From NCBI GenBank assembly GCA_000471925.1, contig CP006667.1, forward strand, positions 2,418,001-2,482,000: a stretch of DNA of 64,000 nucleotides, read 5' to 3'. A program made the position numbers and the translations under genes. This stretch comes from Ralstonia pickettii DTP0602 (GTDB lineage: Bacteria > Pseudomonadota > Gammaproteobacteria > Burkholderiales > Burkholderiaceae). The first letter of the stretch is position 1. Every line of letters starts with the position of its first letter. Below, piece after piece: positions 40,714 through 51,510 of this stretch. The notes beneath the pieces are model-generated. The model worked only from the letters and a program-made list of their open reading frames with translations, had not been told where the DNA came from and did not search any database.

Positions 40714-40785
40714 ACGTCTGTCCTGTGGTGTGTCTGGTGAAGGATGGGCCCATGCCGGGGGGCAAAGGTTCCCGTCCTGGCCGCC

Positions 40786-40807
40786 CGCGCCCGTCAGAGC
40801 GGGCGCG
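40786..40807. repeat. GC-rich hairpin between fabZ and lpxA
   Basis: CGCGCCCG (40786-40793) and CGGGCGCG (40800-40807) with a 6-base loop, inside the 133-base gap. No T-tract; it may modulate relative expression of fabZ and lpxA. Confidence 0.5.
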
Positions 40808-40846
40808 GCGCGCGGCCTGCGGCGATGCCGCGGGCCGCTGGCGGCC

Positions 40847-41296
40847 TCACTCGGCCTGCTTCACGGTGCACATCAGCTCCGCCTCGCAGGCCACCTTGGC
40901 GTCCACCGTGGCGAACGCCTTGAATTTCCAGATGCCGCGGATATAGCGCTCGACCGTCACGTTCATGTGCAACTGGTCGCCCGGGTATACCACCTGCTTG
41001 AAGCGGGCGCCGTCGATGCCGACGAAGTAGTACAGCGAGCCTTCCTTGCGCTCCATCTCCGCACCGAAAGTCAGCAGGCCAGCGGACTGTGCCAGCGCCT
41101 CGAGGATCATCACCCCCGGCATCACCGGTTGCTCGGGGAAATGGCCCATGAAATAAGGCTCGTTGATGGTGACGTTCTTCAGCGTCTTGATGCGCTTGCC
41201 CGGCTCGAACTCCAGCACGCGGTCCACCATCAGGAACGGATAGCGATGCGGCAGCAGCTTAAGGATCTGGCGAATGTCGATGTCGGCTGCGGTCAT
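40847..41296 (-). CDS. fabZ: (3R)-hydroxyacyl-ACP dehydratase FabZ
   Basis: 149-residue hot-dog fold dehydratase of fatty acid elongation; competes with LpxA for hydroxymyristoyl-ACP. The catalytic His and Glu are in [34 protein letters not shown] is the family opening. The start [10 protein letters not shown] is 11 bases after the lpxD stop. Confidence 0.96.
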   Translation of the reverse strand: MTAADIDIRQILKLLPHRYPFLMVDRVLEFEPGKRIKTLKNVTINEPYFMGHFPEQPVMPGVMILEALAQSAGLLTFGAEMERKEGSLYYFVGIDGARFKQVVYPGDQLHMNVTVERYIRGIWKFKAFATVDAKVACEAELMCTVKQAE

Positions 41297-41307
41297 GATG
41301 ATTTCTC

Positions 41308-42399
41308 TTAGTCTTGTGAGGTTGGGGAACCGGCGGACTGGCCGCGCAGGCGACGTTCCAGCGCCACCACCCGTTCGCGCAGCTTGCTCAGGCCGCGCAC
41401 GATGGCTGCGTTGCGTTCCCACTCGCCGTGCGGCAGGAACGGGAAGACGCTGGTGAAATGGCCCCCGGGCTTGGTAATGGATTTGGTGATCGAGGTGCCG
41501 CCGGACACTGTGGTGCGGTCGGCAATGCTCAGGTGGCCGGCAAAATTGGCCGCGCCCCCGATCACGCAGAAACGGCCGATGCGCGTGCTGCCCGATACCG
41601 CGGCGCACCCGGCAATGACCGTATGGGCCCCGACGCGCACGTTGTGTGCGATCTGGACCTGGTTGTCGATCTTGCAGCCTTCTTCGATCACGGTGTCGGC
41701 CATGGCGCCGCGGTCGATCGCGGTATTGGCGCCGACCTCCACGTCATCGCCCAGCACGGCGCGTCCCGTCTGCGGGATCTTCACGTATTCGACGCCGGTC
41801 GCGCTGATATCCGGCGCAAAGCCGAAGCCGTCCGCGCCAATCACCACGCCGCTGTGCAGGATCGCACGGGCACCGACCACGCATTGGTGGTAGACCGAAA
41901 CATTGGCGTAGAGCAGCGAATCATCGCCGATCTCGGCATGCGCGCCGACATAGCTGTTGGCCAGGATGCGCACGCGCTCGCCCAGGCGTGCGCCGCGCTC
42001 GATCACCACGTTGGGGCCGATGTAGCAAGACGCCGGCACCACCGCATCCGGCGACACCGTCGCGCGCGGGTCGATGCCGACGCGCGTATCGGTATTGGCG
42101 GCGCGGTCGAAGCACTGCGCCACGCGGGCAAAGCAGACATAGGGATTGCGCGCCACCAGCCAGTTGCGGCCGTCGGCCCGGCCCTCGGCGCGGATGCGCT
42201 CGAGGTCGGACGCCGACACGATCACGGCGCCAGCCTTGGAGTCGAGCGCCTGCTGCAGGTAGAGCGGATTGGACAGGAACGAGAGCTCGGCCGGTCCGGC
42301 CTGATCCAGCGGAGCGAGGCCAACGATCGCCAGGTCGGGATCACCCACAACCTGCGCGCCGTTCTCGGTGGCGAGCTGACCCAGTGTGGGTGTCTGCAT
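41308..42399 (-). CDS. lpxD: UDP-3-O-(3-hydroxyacyl)glucosamine N-acyltransferase
   Basis: 363 residues, third step of lipid A synthesis. The N-terminal uridine-binding domain ([20 protein letters not shown]) is followed by hexapeptide repeats from about residue 105. The catalytic His is in [18 protein letters not shown]-terminal helix ([20 protein letters not shown]) is extended by a Gly/Ser-rich tail. Located between skp and fabZ as in most Gram-negatives. Confidence 0.96.
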   Translation of the reverse strand: MQTPTLGQLATENGAQVVGDPDLAIVGLAPLDQAGPAELSFLSNPLYLQQALDSKAGAVIVSASDLERIRAEGRADGRNWLVARNPYVCFARVAQCFDRAANTDTRVGIDPRATVSPDAVVPASCYIGPNVVIERGARLGERVRILANSYVGAHAEIGDDSLLYANVSVYHQCVVGARAILHSGVVIGADGFGFAPDISATGVEYVKIPQTGRAVLGDDVEVGANTAIDRGAMADTVIEEGCKIDNQVQIAHNVRVGAHTVIAGCAAVSGSTRIGRFCVIGGAANFAGHLSIADRTTVSGGTSITKSITKPGGHFTSVFPFLPHGEWERNAAIVRGLSKLRERVVALERRLRGQSAGSPTSQD

Positions 42400-42454
42400 G
42401 GCGGTACTTCCTGAAAAAAACGAAAAGACGAAAGAACGTGAAAACCGGGGCGGC

Positions 42455-42982
42455 TTACCTGGCGCCGGCGTTCAGCGCCTTCATCACGTCGTCGGTGATG
42501 TCGATACGCGGGTTCACATAGACCGCTTCCTGCACGATCAGGTCGTACTTGCGCTGTTCGGCCAGCTGGCGGATCACGCGGTTGGCGCGCTCCAGCACCT
42601 GCGCCAGTTCTTCATTGCGGCGCTGGTTCAGGTCTTCGCGGAACTCGCGCTGCTTGCGCTGGAACTCGCGGTCGAGGTCGGCCACTTCACGCTGGCGGCG
42701 CTGGCGGTCGGCGTCGGCCAGCACGGTCGTGTCCTTGTCAAGCTTGTCGGCCATGCCCTTGATCTTCTGGGCCATGTCCTGCAGTTCGCGGTCGCGCTTG
42801 GAGAACTCCTGCTCCAGCTTGACCTGGGCCAGCTTGGCCGGCTGCGAGTCGCGCAGGATGCGTTCGGAATTGACGGCGGCAATGCGCGCCTCCTGGGCCA
42901 TGGCCGGCGCCGCGGCGCAGATAGCCGCCGTGGCGAGCGCGGCGGCGCCCAGGGATTTGACCAGTTTGGATTTTGTATTCAT
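42455..42982 (-). CDS. skp: Periplasmic OmpH/Skp chaperone
   Basis: 175 residues. Sec signal MNTKSKLVKSLGAAALATAA with cleavage near AMAQ at residue 29. The mature part is a charged coiled coil (LEQEFSKRDRELQDMAQKIK; LDREFQRKQREFREDLNQRR), the tentacles of the trimer. It binds unfolded outer-membrane proteins on their way to BamA, which is encoded 21 bases upstream in the same operon. Confidence 0.95.
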   Translation of the reverse strand: MNTKSKLVKSLGAAALATAAICAAAPAMAQEARIAAVNSERILRDSQPAKLAQVKLEQEFSKRDRELQDMAQKIKGMADKLDKDTTVLADADRQRRQREVADLDREFQRKQREFREDLNQRRNEELAQVLERANRVIRQLAEQRKYDLIVQEAVYVNPRIDITDDVMKALNAGAR

Positions 42983-43003
42983 GAAACAGATCCTTTATCA
43001 GAA

Positions 43004-45313
43004 TCAGAATGCCGTGCCGATCTGGAACTGGAAGCGCTGGACCTTGTCGGTATCGTCGCGCTTGAGCGGGAAGCCCATGCTGATCTTCAGCGGGCCGATC
43101 GGCGACAGCCACGACATGCCGAAGCCGGTCGAGTACTTGAGGTCGCTGAAGCGCAGCGGCGCACCTTCCTGGTAGACGTTACCGAAGTCAAAGAACGTGA
43201 ACAGGCGCAGCGTGCGGTCCACGCCCGAGCCAGGCAGCGGGAAGATGAATTCGATGTTGCCGATCATCTTGGAGGCACCGCCCACCGGGTTGCCGTTCTG
43301 GTCCTTCGGGCCCAGCGTGCTGGTCTGGTAGCCACGCACCGAGCCGATACCGCCGGCGTAGAAGTACTTGAACACCGGGAACGGCGTGTTGCCGTAGCCG
43401 TGGCCGTAGGCGACTTCACCGTTCAGTGCCAGCGTAAAGGCCTTCGAGATCGGATAGAAGTACTGCTGCTGCACGCTGGCACGGTAGTACTGCGTGTCAC
43501 CGCCCGGCAGGCCGACTTCCAGGTTGGCCTGGGTGTATGGGCCCTTGGTCGGGACCAGTGCGCTGTCGCGGCGGTCACGTGCCCAGCCGATGGTGAACGG
43601 GAAATTGTTGATCCCGTCGCCCGAGCTCTTGCCGATCTTGCTGAGCCAGTCGGTGTACTGCGCCGGCGTGTTGACCGAGGTATAAACCTGGGTCCGTTCG
43701 TAGCCGATGCCGAAGAACACCGTATCGACTTCCGAGAACGGCACGCCGAACTTGAAGCCGCCGCCGGCGGACACGATCTTGTAGTCCTGGTCGCCGGTGT
43801 AGTACAGCGGGCGCGAGGTACGGTAGTAGATATCGGTCGAGCGGCTGATGCCGTCCACCGTGAAGTACGGGTCGTACTGCGTCAGCGCGATGGTACGGAA
43901 CGACTTGGCGGTGTTCACGTCCAGGCCCAGGCTGGTACCGGAGCCGAACACGTTGTCCTGGCGCAGGCCGGCCTGCAGCACCAGCTTGTCGGTGGACGAG
44001 AAGCCCACGCCCAGGCTGATCTGGCCGGTCGGTTTTTCCGTCACGTTGACGTTCACATCGACCTGGTCGGGCGCGCCCGGCACGTCCTCGGTGGTGATGT
44101 TGGTGTCGGTGAAGTACCCGGTCCGGTTGATACGTGCCTGCGACTGCTGCAGCTTCTCGCTGTCGAACCACGAGCTTTCCATCTGGCGCATCTCGCGGCG
44201 CACCACTTCGTCGCGGGTCTTGCTGTTGCCCACCACGTTGACGCGGCGCACGTAGACGCGGCGGCCCGGGTCGACCATCAGCGTCAGCGCGACTTCACGC
44301 TTCTGCTGGTCGATGTTCGGCTGCGGATTGATGGTGGTGAAGGCGTAGCCGTAGGTGCCGAGCAGGTCGGTGATGGCCTTGGTGCTGGCGGTCAGCTTTT
44401 CGGACGAGAAGATGTCGCCCTTCTTCAGCTGCAGCAGCTTTTCCATTTCCTCCTGCTTGCCGAGCAGCTCGCCGGCCAGGCGGATGTCGGACACCTTGTA
44501 CTGCTCGCCTTCCTTGATGTTCAGCGTCAGGTAGATGTCCTTCTTGTCCGGCGTGATCGACACCTGGGTCGATTCGATCGCGAACTCCAGGTAGCCGCGG
44601 TTCAGGTAGAACGAGCGCAGCGCTTCCAGGTCGGCGGTCAGCTTCTGCTTCGAGTACAGGTCGTTCTTGGTGTACCACGACAGCCAGTTCGGCGTGGACA
44701 GCTGCATCTCGTCGCGCAGCGTGCCTTCCTTGAAGGCCTTGTTGCCGACGATATTGATCTGGCGGATCTTGGCGACCGGCCCCTCTTCGACGTTGAACAC
44801 CACCGAGACGCGGTTGCGGTCCACCGGCGTGATCGTGGTCTGCACGTCGGCGGCATAGTAGCCGCGCGCGACGTACTGGCGCTTGAGCTCTTGCTCGGCC
44901 TTGTCGATCAGTGCCTTGTCGTAGTAACGGGCTTCAGCCACGCCGACCGCGCGCAACGAACGGCGCAGCGTGTCCTTGTCGAATTCCTTGATGCCGACGA
45001 ACTCGAGCTGCGAGATGGCCGGGCGCTCCTCGACCTGCACCACCAGCACGCCGTCTTCGGCGCGGATCTGCACGTCCTTGAAGAAGCCGGTATTGTAGAG
45101 GGCACGGATGGCATCGGCGCCCTTGTCGTCGGTGAAGGTTTCACCGACGCGCACAGGAAGGTAGCCAAACACGGTACCCGGCTCGACGCGTTGCAGGCCC
45201 TCAACGCGGATGTCCCTGACGACGAACGGATCGGCAGCCCAGCCCGCCGGGCTCCAGGCTGCAATAACGGCACTCGCCAGCAAGCCCAGCGAAATGCGCT
45301 TATGTCTGATCAA
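43004..45313 (-). CDS. bamA: Outer membrane assembly factor BamA
   Basis: 769 residues if translation starts at TTG 45313, which has AGAGGGG 7 bases upstream; an ATG at 45337 would place the signal peptide behind charged residues. Signal LIRHKRISLGLLASAVIAAW, cleaved near AGWAA. Five POTRA domains (first: FVVRDIRVEGLQRVEPGTVF) are followed by the Omp85 barrel, with VRGYQTSTLGPKD (the conserved VRGY/RGF loop motif) and a C-terminal strand ending in Phe (FQFQIGTAF). Essential for outer-membrane protein insertion. Confidence 0.95.
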   Translation of the reverse strand: MIRHKRISLGLLASAVIAAWSPAGWAADPFVVRDIRVEGLQRVEPGTVFGYLPVRVGETFTDDKGADAIRALYNTGFFKDVQIRAEDGVLVVQVEERPAISQLEFVGIKEFDKDTLRRSLRAVGVAEARYYDKALIDKAEQELKRQYVARGYYAADVQTTITPVDRNRVSVVFNVEEGPVAKIRQINIVGNKAFKEGTLRDEMQLSTPNWLSWYTKNDLYSKQKLTADLEALRSFYLNRGYLEFAIESTQVSITPDKKDIYLTLNIKEGEQYKVSDIRLAGELLGKQEEMEKLLQLKKGDIFSSEKLTASTKAITDLLGTYGYAFTTINPQPNIDQQKREVALTLMVDPGRRVYVRRVNVVGNSKTRDEVVRREMRQMESSWFDSEKLQQSQARINRTGYFTDTNITTEDVPGAPDQVDVNVNVTEKPTGQISLGVGFSSTDKLVLQAGLRQDNVFGSGTSLGLDVNTAKSFRTIALTQYDPYFTVDGISRSTDIYYRTSRPLYYTGDQDYKIVSAGGGFKFGVPFSEVDTVFFGIGYERTQVYTSVNTPAQYTDWLSKIGKSSGDGINNFPFTIGWARDRRDSALVPTKGPYTQANLEVGLPGGDTQYYRASVQQQYFYPISKAFTLALNGEVAYGHGYGNTPFPVFKYFYAGGIGSVRGYQTSTLGPKDQNGNPVGGASKMIGNIEFIFPLPGSGVDRTLRLFTFFDFGNVYQEGAPLRFSDLKYSTGFGMSWLSPIGPLKISMGFPLKRDDTDKVQRFQFQIGTAF

Positions 45314-45437
45314 TGTTGATCCCCTCTTTGATTCCATCCAGGATTGCGCTCCGATGCCTCGTTGGACTGCGCGTGACAATGGCGTCCCCGGCGACGGTGT
45401 CCGACGACACGACCGCCCCTCTTGCCGACACACGTTT

Positions 45438-46853
45438 CTAGCCGTTCGCCAGAAACATTCGGCTGACGTCATTGAACAAAGCGAGCGAAGTCAGGAGCAA
45501 GATGCAGGCGATGCCAACCTTCTGCAGCATTGCCTGCCAGTGGTCTGGGACGGGCCGGCCAGTCAAAAATTCCACGCAATAATACAGCAAATGCCCCCCG
45601 TCCAGAACCGGAATAGGTAACAAATTCAGTACCCCGAGGCTGACGCTGACCAGCGCCAGGAAGCTGATAAACGCCTGCAGGCCGAGGTTTGCGGCACGTC
45701 CCGCGTAATCCGCCACGGTCAGCGGACCGCTCAGGTTCTGCAGCGATGCCTGCCCCACCAGCATCTTGCCGAGCAGCTTCAGCGACAGCGCGCTGGTGTC
45801 CCAGACCTGGCCCACCGCGCGCGCCAGCGCCTGGTCCGGCCGGTAGCGCACGGTTTCCATTTCCACCGCCTGGCTGAGCGCCGCGCCGAGCTTGCCCGAG
45901 GGCGCGGGCGCATTCTTGCTTGGATCCGCGCTTGCCGTCTTCTCGCCATCGCGCGCCGGGGCGCTGTCCAGCGTCACCGGCACGTCCAGGCGCTTGCCGT
46001 CGCGCTCGATGCCCAGCGTCACGGTCTGGCCAGGCTGGCTGCGCACCGCCTTGATCAGCGCGCTGGCCTGCGTCAGCGGAGTGCCCTGCCAGGCCACCAC
46101 GCGGTCGCCCTTCTTCAGGCCGGCGCGCTCGGCGGCGGAACCGGGCAGCACCTCGGTGATCGTCACCGGCCCGCCCTTCAGGTTCAGGCCGAGCGTGGCA
46201 AGCGGGTCCTGCTCGGGATTGCCGCCGGTATTGGGCAGGCGCGCCAGCGTGACGTCGCGCTCGGCGCCGTCGGGGCTGCGCACGCGCAGCACGGCGCGCG
46301 CATCGCCGAAGCCCTCGGCAAACACGGCCATGCGCAGGTCATTCCAGGAACGCACTGGTTCGGTATGGCCGTTGGCGGTCAGCGACAGCACCCGGTCGCC
46401 CTCACGCACGCCGGCCTGCGCCGCCGTGGTGCCGGCCGCGGGCGCGGCCACGATGGGCGCGGGCTCGCGCATGCCGCCGGCGAACAGCGCAAAGTACAGC
46501 ACGATCGCCAGCAGGAAATTGGCCAGCGGCCCGGCCGCCACGATGATGAAGCGCTTGCCCACCGGCTGGCGGTTGAAGGCGCGCGGCAGGTCGATCGGAT
46601 CGATGGGTGAGTCGCGCCCGGGATCGAACTCACGCTCGTCCAGCATCCTGACGTAGCCGCCCAGCGGGATCGCCGCCACCGTCCATTCGGTGCGGTCGCG
46701 GCTCTTCGAGATCCAGCGCAGCAGCGGCCGCCCGAAGCCGATGGAAAAGCGCAGCACCTTCACGCCGCAGGCACGGGCGGCGAGGTAGTGCCCCATTTCG
46801 TGCACATAGATCAGCACGCACAGGGCGACGATGAAAGCGAGTACGGTTTGCAT
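45438..46853 (-). CDS. rseP: Site-2 intramembrane metalloprotease RseP
   Basis: 471 residues. Zinc site His18-Glu19-Met-Gly-His22 in the first membrane helix and the LLPIPVLDGGHL motif in the C-terminal part. Two PDZ domains lie in the periplasm (about 130-215 and 220-300, GLKKGDRVVAWQGTP in the second). An insertion DSAPARDGEKTASADPSKN between the PDZ region and the third helix is longer than in E. coli. Cleaves anti-sigma factors such as RseA. Located dxr-rseP-bamA as usual. Confidence 0.95.
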   Translation of the reverse strand: MQTVLAFIVALCVLIYVHEMGHYLAARACGVKVLRFSIGFGRPLLRWISKSRDRTEWTVAAIPLGGYVRMLDEREFDPGRDSPIDPIDLPRAFNRQPVGKRFIIVAAGPLANFLLAIVLYFALFAGGMREPAPIVAAPAAGTTAAQAGVREGDRVLSLTANGHTEPVRSWNDLRMAVFAEGFGDARAVLRVRSPDGAERDVTLARLPNTGGNPEQDPLATLGLNLKGGPVTITEVLPGSAAERAGLKKGDRVVAWQGTPLTQASALIKAVRSQPGQTVTLGIERDGKRLDVPVTLDSAPARDGEKTASADPSKNAPAPSGKLGAALSQAVEMETVRYRPDQALARAVGQVWDTSALSLKLLGKMLVGQASLQNLSGPLTVADYAGRAANLGLQAFISFLALVSVSLGVLNLLPIPVLDGGHLLYYCVEFLTGRPVPDHWQAMLQKVGIACILLLTSLALFNDVSRMFLANG

Positions 46854-46960
46854 GGCGTCGGGACGTCAGTAACGAGGGCTGGGCGGGCGCGCCGGGTCCG
46901 AGGGGGACCCGTGCCGCCGCACCCGCTATTGTCGCAGATGCGGCAGGCCAGCCCGCCGGA

Positions 46961-48142
46961 TCAGCGGTTGGCAGCCAGCGGCGCCACGGTCGAGCGCGCC
47001 GCCTCGCGGGCGAGCCGGTCGGCGTCGAGCACTGCTTCGAGCGTATCTGCAGGGCCTTGAGGTGCAGCCTCAAGCACCTGCCTAACGATGCCCGCAATGT
47101 CCGTGAAGCGCACTTTGCCGCCAAGGAATGCCTCGACCGCCACTTCATTGGCAGCATTGAGCACCGCCGGCGCCACCCCGCCGGCACGCAGTGCGTCGAA
47201 GGCCAGGCCGAGGCACGGGAAGCGCTGCAGGTCCGGCTTTTCGAAATTCAGCCCTCCCGCCCGGGTCAGATCCAGCGGCGTCACGCCCGCGTCGATGCGC
47301 TCGGGATAGGCCAGGCCGTAGGCAATCGGCGTGCGCATGTCCGGGTTGCCGAGCTGCGCCAGCACCGAGCCGTCGTGATAGGCCACCATCGAATGCACGA
47401 TGCTCTGCGGGTGGATCAGTACCTCGATGCGCTCGGCGGGCGCGCCGAACAGCCAGTGCGCCTCGATTACTTCGAGGCCCTTGTTCATCATGGTGGCGGA
47501 GTCGACCGAGATCTTGCGGCCCATGACCCAGTTGGGGTGGGCGCAGGCCTGGTCGGGCGAGATATCGTGCAGCGTGGCCGGGTCGCGCGTGCGGAACGGC
47601 CCGCCCGACGCGGTCAGCAGCACCCTGGCCACGCCGCGGCCGTAGCGCGGGTCGTCGGCCGGCAGGCACTGGAAGATGGCGTTGTGCTCGCTGTCGATCG
47701 GCAGCAGCGTGGCGCCGTGCTCGCGCACAGCATCCATGAAGATGCGGCCCGACATCACCAGCGCTTCCTTGTTGGCCAGCAGCACGCGCTTGGCAGCGCG
47801 CGCGGCGCCAAGCGTCGGGCGCAGGCCGGCGGCGCCGACGATCGCGGCCATCACGGCATCGGTCTGCGCGTCGGCGGCCACCGATTCCAGCTCGGCCTCG
47901 CCGTAGCTGACTTCGGTGCCGACACCGGCCTCGCGCAGCAGCACCTGCAGTTCGGCGGCCGCCTCGGCGGTCCCGACCACGGCGCGGGCCGGGCGGAATG
48001 CGATGCACTGGTCGGCCAGCTTGCGCACCTGACGGTGGGCGGTCAGCGCATGCACCGTGTAGCGGTCGGGGTGGCGCCTGATCACGTCCAGCGTGCTTTC
48101 GCCGATGGAACCGGTGGCGCCCAGGATGGTAATGCGCTGCAT
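46961..48142 (-). CDS. dxr: 1-deoxy-D-xylulose 5-phosphate reductoisomerase
   Basis: 393 residues. Second enzyme of the MEP isoprenoid pathway. The NADPH motif [20 protein letters not shown] is at the N-terminus, [11 protein letters not shown] follows, and metal ligands are in [14 protein letters not shown] and [12 protein letters not shown]. The catalytic loop contains [23 protein letters not shown] 48142 is chosen; an upstream TTG at 48169 would overlap the cdsA stop. Provides the precursor used by UppS nearby. Confidence 0.96.
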   Translation of the reverse strand: MQRITILGATGSIGESTLDVIRRHPDRYTVHALTAHRQVRKLADQCIAFRPARAVVGTAEAAAELQVLLREAGVGTEVSYGEAELESVAADAQTDAVMAAIVGAAGLRPTLGAARAAKRVLLANKEALVMSGRIFMDAVREHGATLLPIDSEHNAIFQCLPADDPRYGRGVARVLLTASGGPFRTRDPATLHDISPDQACAHPNWVMGRKISVDSATMMNKGLEVIEAHWLFGAPAERIEVLIHPQSIVHSMVAYHDGSVLAQLGNPDMRTPIAYGLAYPERIDAGVTPLDLTRAGGLNFEKPDLQRFPCLGLAFDALRAGGVAPAVLNAANEVAVEAFLGGKVRFTDIAGIVRQVLEAAPQGPADTLEAVLDADRLAREAARSTVAPLAANR

Positions 48143-48165
48143 ATCAGACCGCTTCAGAGAAGGCT

Positions 48166-48987
48166 TCAAAGAAAAATCAGCATCAGTGCCGCCAGCGGGA
48201 ACACCGGCAGCAAGGCATCGATCCGGTCCAGCACGCCGCCGTGGCCGGGCAGCAGCCGGCTGCTGTCCTTCTTGCCGACCTGGCGCTTGAGCAGCGACTC
48301 AAACAGGTCGCCGACCACGCTCGCCGCGACCAGCAGCGTGGTCAGCACGGCCACATAGACAAGGCCGCCGCGGTCGCCCATCGCCGAGAACCACGTCGGC
48401 GCAAAGGCATGCGTGGCGGCCAGCGCCAGCCCGATCAGCAGTGCCAGCAGCCACCCGCCGATGGCGCCCTCCCAGGACTTGCCCGGGCTGATGCCGGGCG
48501 CGAGCTTGCGCCGGCCGATGGCCTTGCCGGTGAAATACGCACCGATATCCGCCGCCCACACCAGCACGGCCGCGGTCAGCAGCACGCCGATGCCGGCGCC
48601 GCGCAGGATCATGGTGGCATGGGCGAACGCGGGCAGCATCACCAGCCCGAGCACGGCGCCCAGCGCGGTGAAGGCCGGGGTCGCGGTGCGCACGCCGCGC
48701 GCCAGCAGAACCACGGCCACGCCCCAGCAGATCACGGCGGCTTCCAGCAGCCAGGTGGTGGCGTGGCGCAGCGGCAGGTCATGCCAGGTGATGGCCGCGA
48801 TCAGGCAGGCCAGCGCATAGACATAGGGCCACGGCCCGCGCAGCCCGATCAGGCGGCCGAATTCCCAGCCGGCCAGCAGCACGATCAAGCCCACCAGCCC
48901 CGCAAGCCCCGCAGGCGGCGCCAGGAACAGGATCGGCAGGATCAGCAGCAACAGGCACAGGGCGGTGATGACGCGGGTGAGGAGCAT
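48166..48987 (-). CDS. cdsA: Phosphatidate cytidylyltransferase
   Basis: 273 residues, about eight membrane helices. Makes CDP-diacylglycerol for phospholipid synthesis. The C-terminal signature [20 protein letters not shown] with DRIDALLPV matches the CDS family pattern. Between uppS and dxr with short gaps. Confidence 0.95.
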   Translation of the reverse strand: MLLTRVITALCLLLLILPILFLAPPAGLAGLVGLIVLLAGWEFGRLIGLRGPWPYVYALACLIAAITWHDLPLRHATTWLLEAAVICWGVAVVLLARGVRTATPAFTALGAVLGLVMLPAFAHATMILRGAGIGVLLTAAVLVWAADIGAYFTGKAIGRRKLAPGISPGKSWEGAIGGWLLALLIGLALAATHAFAPTWFSAMGDRGGLVYVAVLTTLLVAASVVGDLFESLLKRQVGKKDSSRLLPGHGGVLDRIDALLPVFPLAALMLIFL

Positions 48988-49020
48988 GCGCTGCGGTCCC
49001 GGTGAAAGGTTGGAGTGGGC

Positions 49021-49791
49021 TCAGGCCGTGCCCGACAATCCCGGGGCGACCAGCTGCGCGCTGGTGCGGCCAAAACGGCGTTCGCGCTGGCGGTACGAGG
49101 CAAAGGCCTTGTCCAGTTCCGCGGCGTCGAAATCCGGCCAGTACACGTCGGTGAAATACAGTTCGGAATACGCGAGCTGCCACAACAGGAAGTTGCTGAT
49201 GCGCTGTTCGCCGCCGGTGCGGATAAACAGGTCCGGCTCCGGCGCATAGGCCATGGCCAGGTGCGGCGCCAGCATGGATTCCTCGATCGCTTCCGGATCG
49301 AGCATGGGCGAGCGCGCCAGCATCTTGCGCATGGCCTGCAGCAGGTCCCAGCGCCCGCCATAGTTGGCGGCGATGGTCACGGTCAGGCCGGTATTGCCGG
49401 CGGTGCGCGCCTCGGCGTCCTTGATCAGCTGCTGGATGCGGGGGCTGAAGCGGCCCAGGTCGCCCACCACCCGCAGCCGGATGTTGTTGGCGTGCATCTT
49501 GACCACTTCGCGCCGCAGCGCCGTCATGAACAACCGCATCAGGAACGAGACTTCGTCCGCGGGGCGGCGCCAGTTCTCGGAGCTGAACGCGAACAGCGTC
49601 AGGTACTGCACGCCCCGGGCGGCGCTGGCTTCCACCACCGCGCGCACCGCGTCCAGCCCCCGGGTGTGCCCGGCAACGCGCGGCAGGTGCCGCTGGGTCG
49701 CCCAGCGACCGTTGCCGTCCATGATGATGGCAACGTGGCGGGGCACATAGGAGGTATCGGGTACGTCGAGCGTTGAACTGATGTGCTGCAT
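49021..49791 (-). CDS. uppS: Undecaprenyl diphosphate synthase
   Basis: 256-residue cis-prenyltransferase that makes the C55 lipid carrier for peptidoglycan and O-antigen. The catalytic Asp is in [31 protein letters not shown] and [20 protein letters not shown] are the conserved regions III and V. Start ATG 49791. Confidence 0.96.
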   Translation of the reverse strand: MQHISSTLDVPDTSYVPRHVAIIMDGNGRWATQRHLPRVAGHTRGLDAVRAVVEASAARGVQYLTLFAFSSENWRRPADEVSFLMRLFMTALRREVVKMHANNIRLRVVGDLGRFSPRIQQLIKDAEARTAGNTGLTVTIAANYGGRWDLLQAMRKMLARSPMLDPEAIEESMLAPHLAMAYAPEPDLFIRTGGEQRISNFLLWQLAYSELYFTDVYWPDFDAAELDKAFASYRQRERRFGRTSAQLVAPGLSGTA

Positions 49792-49837
49792 GATGGCAGA
49801 CGGTCTCTGACTGCCCCGGCAGGTGCCGGGACGGGCG

Positions 49838-50398
49838 TCAGACCGTCATGATCTCCTTCTCTTTCTCGGCGACCATCTTGTCGATCTCGGCCACGTACTT
49901 GTCGGTCAGCTTCTGCACTTCTTCCTGGCCGCGACGCTCGTCGTCCTCGGAAATGGTCTTGTCCTTGACCAGCTTCTTGAACTGCTCGTTGGCATCGCGG
50001 CGCAGGTTGCGCACGGCCACCTTGGCGCCTTCGGCCTCGCTCTTGACGACCTTGGTCAGCTCCTTGCGGCGCTCTTCGGTCAGTGCGGGCATCGGCACGC
50101 GGATCACTTCGCCCATGGTAGCCGGGTTCAGGCCCAGGTCGCAGTCACGGATGGCCTTCTCGACCGCGCCCACCATCTTCTTTTCCCAGGGCTGCACCGT
50201 GATAGTGCGAGCATCGGCCAGGCCGACGCTCGCGACCTGGCTGATCGGCACCATTGAGCCGTAGTAATCAACCTGAACGTGGTCGAGCAGGCCGGTGTGG
50301 GCACGGCCGGTGCGGATCTTGGCCAGATCGGCCTTGAAGGCCTCGATCGACCGCTGCATTTTCTGCTCGGCGCTCTTCTTTGTGTCGGCGACGCTCAT
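49838..50398 (-). CDS. frr: Ribosome recycling factor
   Basis: 186 residues, family length. Splits post-termination ribosomes with [23 protein letters not shown] (start of helix 1, tip domain) and the C-terminal helix [20 protein letters not shown] are standard. Located after pyrH as in nearly all proteobacteria. Confidence 0.97.
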   Translation of the reverse strand: MSVADTKKSAEQKMQRSIEAFKADLAKIRTGRAHTGLLDHVQVDYYGSMVPISQVASVGLADARTITVQPWEKKMVGAVEKAIRDCDLGLNPATMGEVIRVPMPALTEERRKELTKVVKSEAEGAKVAVRNLRRDANEQFKKLVKDKTISEDDERRGQEEVQKLTDKYVAEIDKMVAEKEKEIMTV

Positions 50399-50508
50399 TT
50401 TTACCTCCGGAAATCAAACAACCATGATCCCGCGGCCGGGACCGGAAAATGATTCATTCTACTCTTTGCCCGGCCGCGTACCACCATTGTGACGCGACCC
50501 GGCAGGGC

Positions 50509-51219
50509 TCAGACGTGCACCAGCGTACCTTCGTCCTCGCCCAGGATGATGCGCTTGAGCGCGCCCGGCTTGACGATCGAGAACACCCGGATCGGCAGCT
50601 TCTGGTCGCGGCACAGCGCGAAGGCGGTGGCGTCCATCACTTGCAGGTTGCGCGAGATGGCCTCGTCGAAGCTGATGGTGGTGTAGCGCGTGGCGCTCGG
50701 GTCCTTCTTGGGGTCGGCGGTGTAGACGCCGTCCACCTTGGTCGCCTTGAGCACGACCTCGGCACCGATTTCCGAGCCGCGCAGCGCGGCGGCGGTGTCG
50801 GTGGTGAAGAACGGGTTGCCGGTGCCGGCGGCGAAGATCACTACCTTGCCCTCTTCGAGCTGGCGGATCGCGCGCGGGCGGATATAGGGCTCGACCACCT
50901 GGTCCATGCGCAGCGCGGACTGCACGCGGCCTTCGATATTGGCGTGGCGCATCGCGTCCTGCAGCGCCAGCGCGTTCATCATGGTGGCCAGCATGCCCAT
51001 GTAGTCGGCCGTGGCGCGGTCCATGCCGGCCGCACCGCCCGCGACACCGCGGAAGATGTTGCCGCCGCCGATCACCACCGCGACCTGCACGCCGAGCTTA
51101 ACGATCTCGGCAATGTCGTTCACCATCGCTTCGATGGTGGAGCGGTTGATGCCGAAGGCATCGTCGCCCATCAGGGCTTCACCGGACAGTTTCAGAAGGA
51201 CGCGCTTGTAGGCTGGCAT
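50509..51219 (-). CDS. pyrH: Uridylate kinase
   Basis: 236-residue amino-acid-kinase fold. Phosphorylates UMP; regulated by GTP and [27 protein letters not shown] and [16 protein letters not shown] motifs are present. ATG 51219; RBS GAGGTGAA just upstream. The 291 bases before it contain a TATAAT box at 51460-51465, suggesting a promoter internal to the rpsB-tsf-pyrH-frr cluster. Confidence 0.97.
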   Translation of the reverse strand: MPAYKRVLLKLSGEALMGDDAFGINRSTIEAMVNDIAEIVKLGVQVAVVIGGGNIFRGVAGGAAGMDRATADYMGMLATMMNALALQDAMRHANIEGRVQSALRMDQVVEPYIRPRAIRQLEEGKVVIFAAGTGNPFFTTDTAAALRGSEIGAEVVLKATKVDGVYTADPKKDPSATRYTTISFDEAISRNLQVMDATAFALCRDQKLPIRVFSIVKPGALKRIILGEDEGTLVHV

Positions 51220-51510
51220 GTTCACCTCGGACAGGAGCAAGTCGCTCGGTTGAGACGTTCTTGAGACGTATGTATTTGGCACCGGCGGCGCGGATCGGCG
51301 CGCCGCCAGCGGAAGAAAGCCGGTTTTCGAGGTGGCCCGTCCCGATGCAAACCAGGAAGGCAACCGCGAAAACTGACTGCTGCACTGCAACGCAGCCCGC
51401 GGGCGACGCTGCACTGCACACTACTTATGCAGAGGGGCACCTTGCGGCGCCCCTGCGGCATTATAGGCGCATGGACCACCCGCACCGGGCAGTCCACGGC
51501 GCCCCGGACA
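51220..51510 (-). promoter_or_regulatory. tsf-pyrH intergenic region with candidate pyrH promoter and leader hairpin
   Basis: 291 bases without a gene. A perfect TATAAT lies at 51460-51465 on the minus strand with a weak -35. Just downstream is a hairpin AGGGGCGCC-GCAA-GGTGCCCCT that could shape the start of the pyrH leader. Several GC-rich repeats follow. Confidence 0.5.

Noticed and set aside
42386..45319. Plus-strand open frame of about 977 codons
   Set aside because: Antisense to skp and bamA, which have unmistakable motifs; the translation has shadow-frame composition.
51431..51452. Hairpin taken first as the tsf terminator
   Set aside because: It has no T-tract and lies downstream of a TATAAT box on the same strand, so it is more likely part of a pyrH leader.
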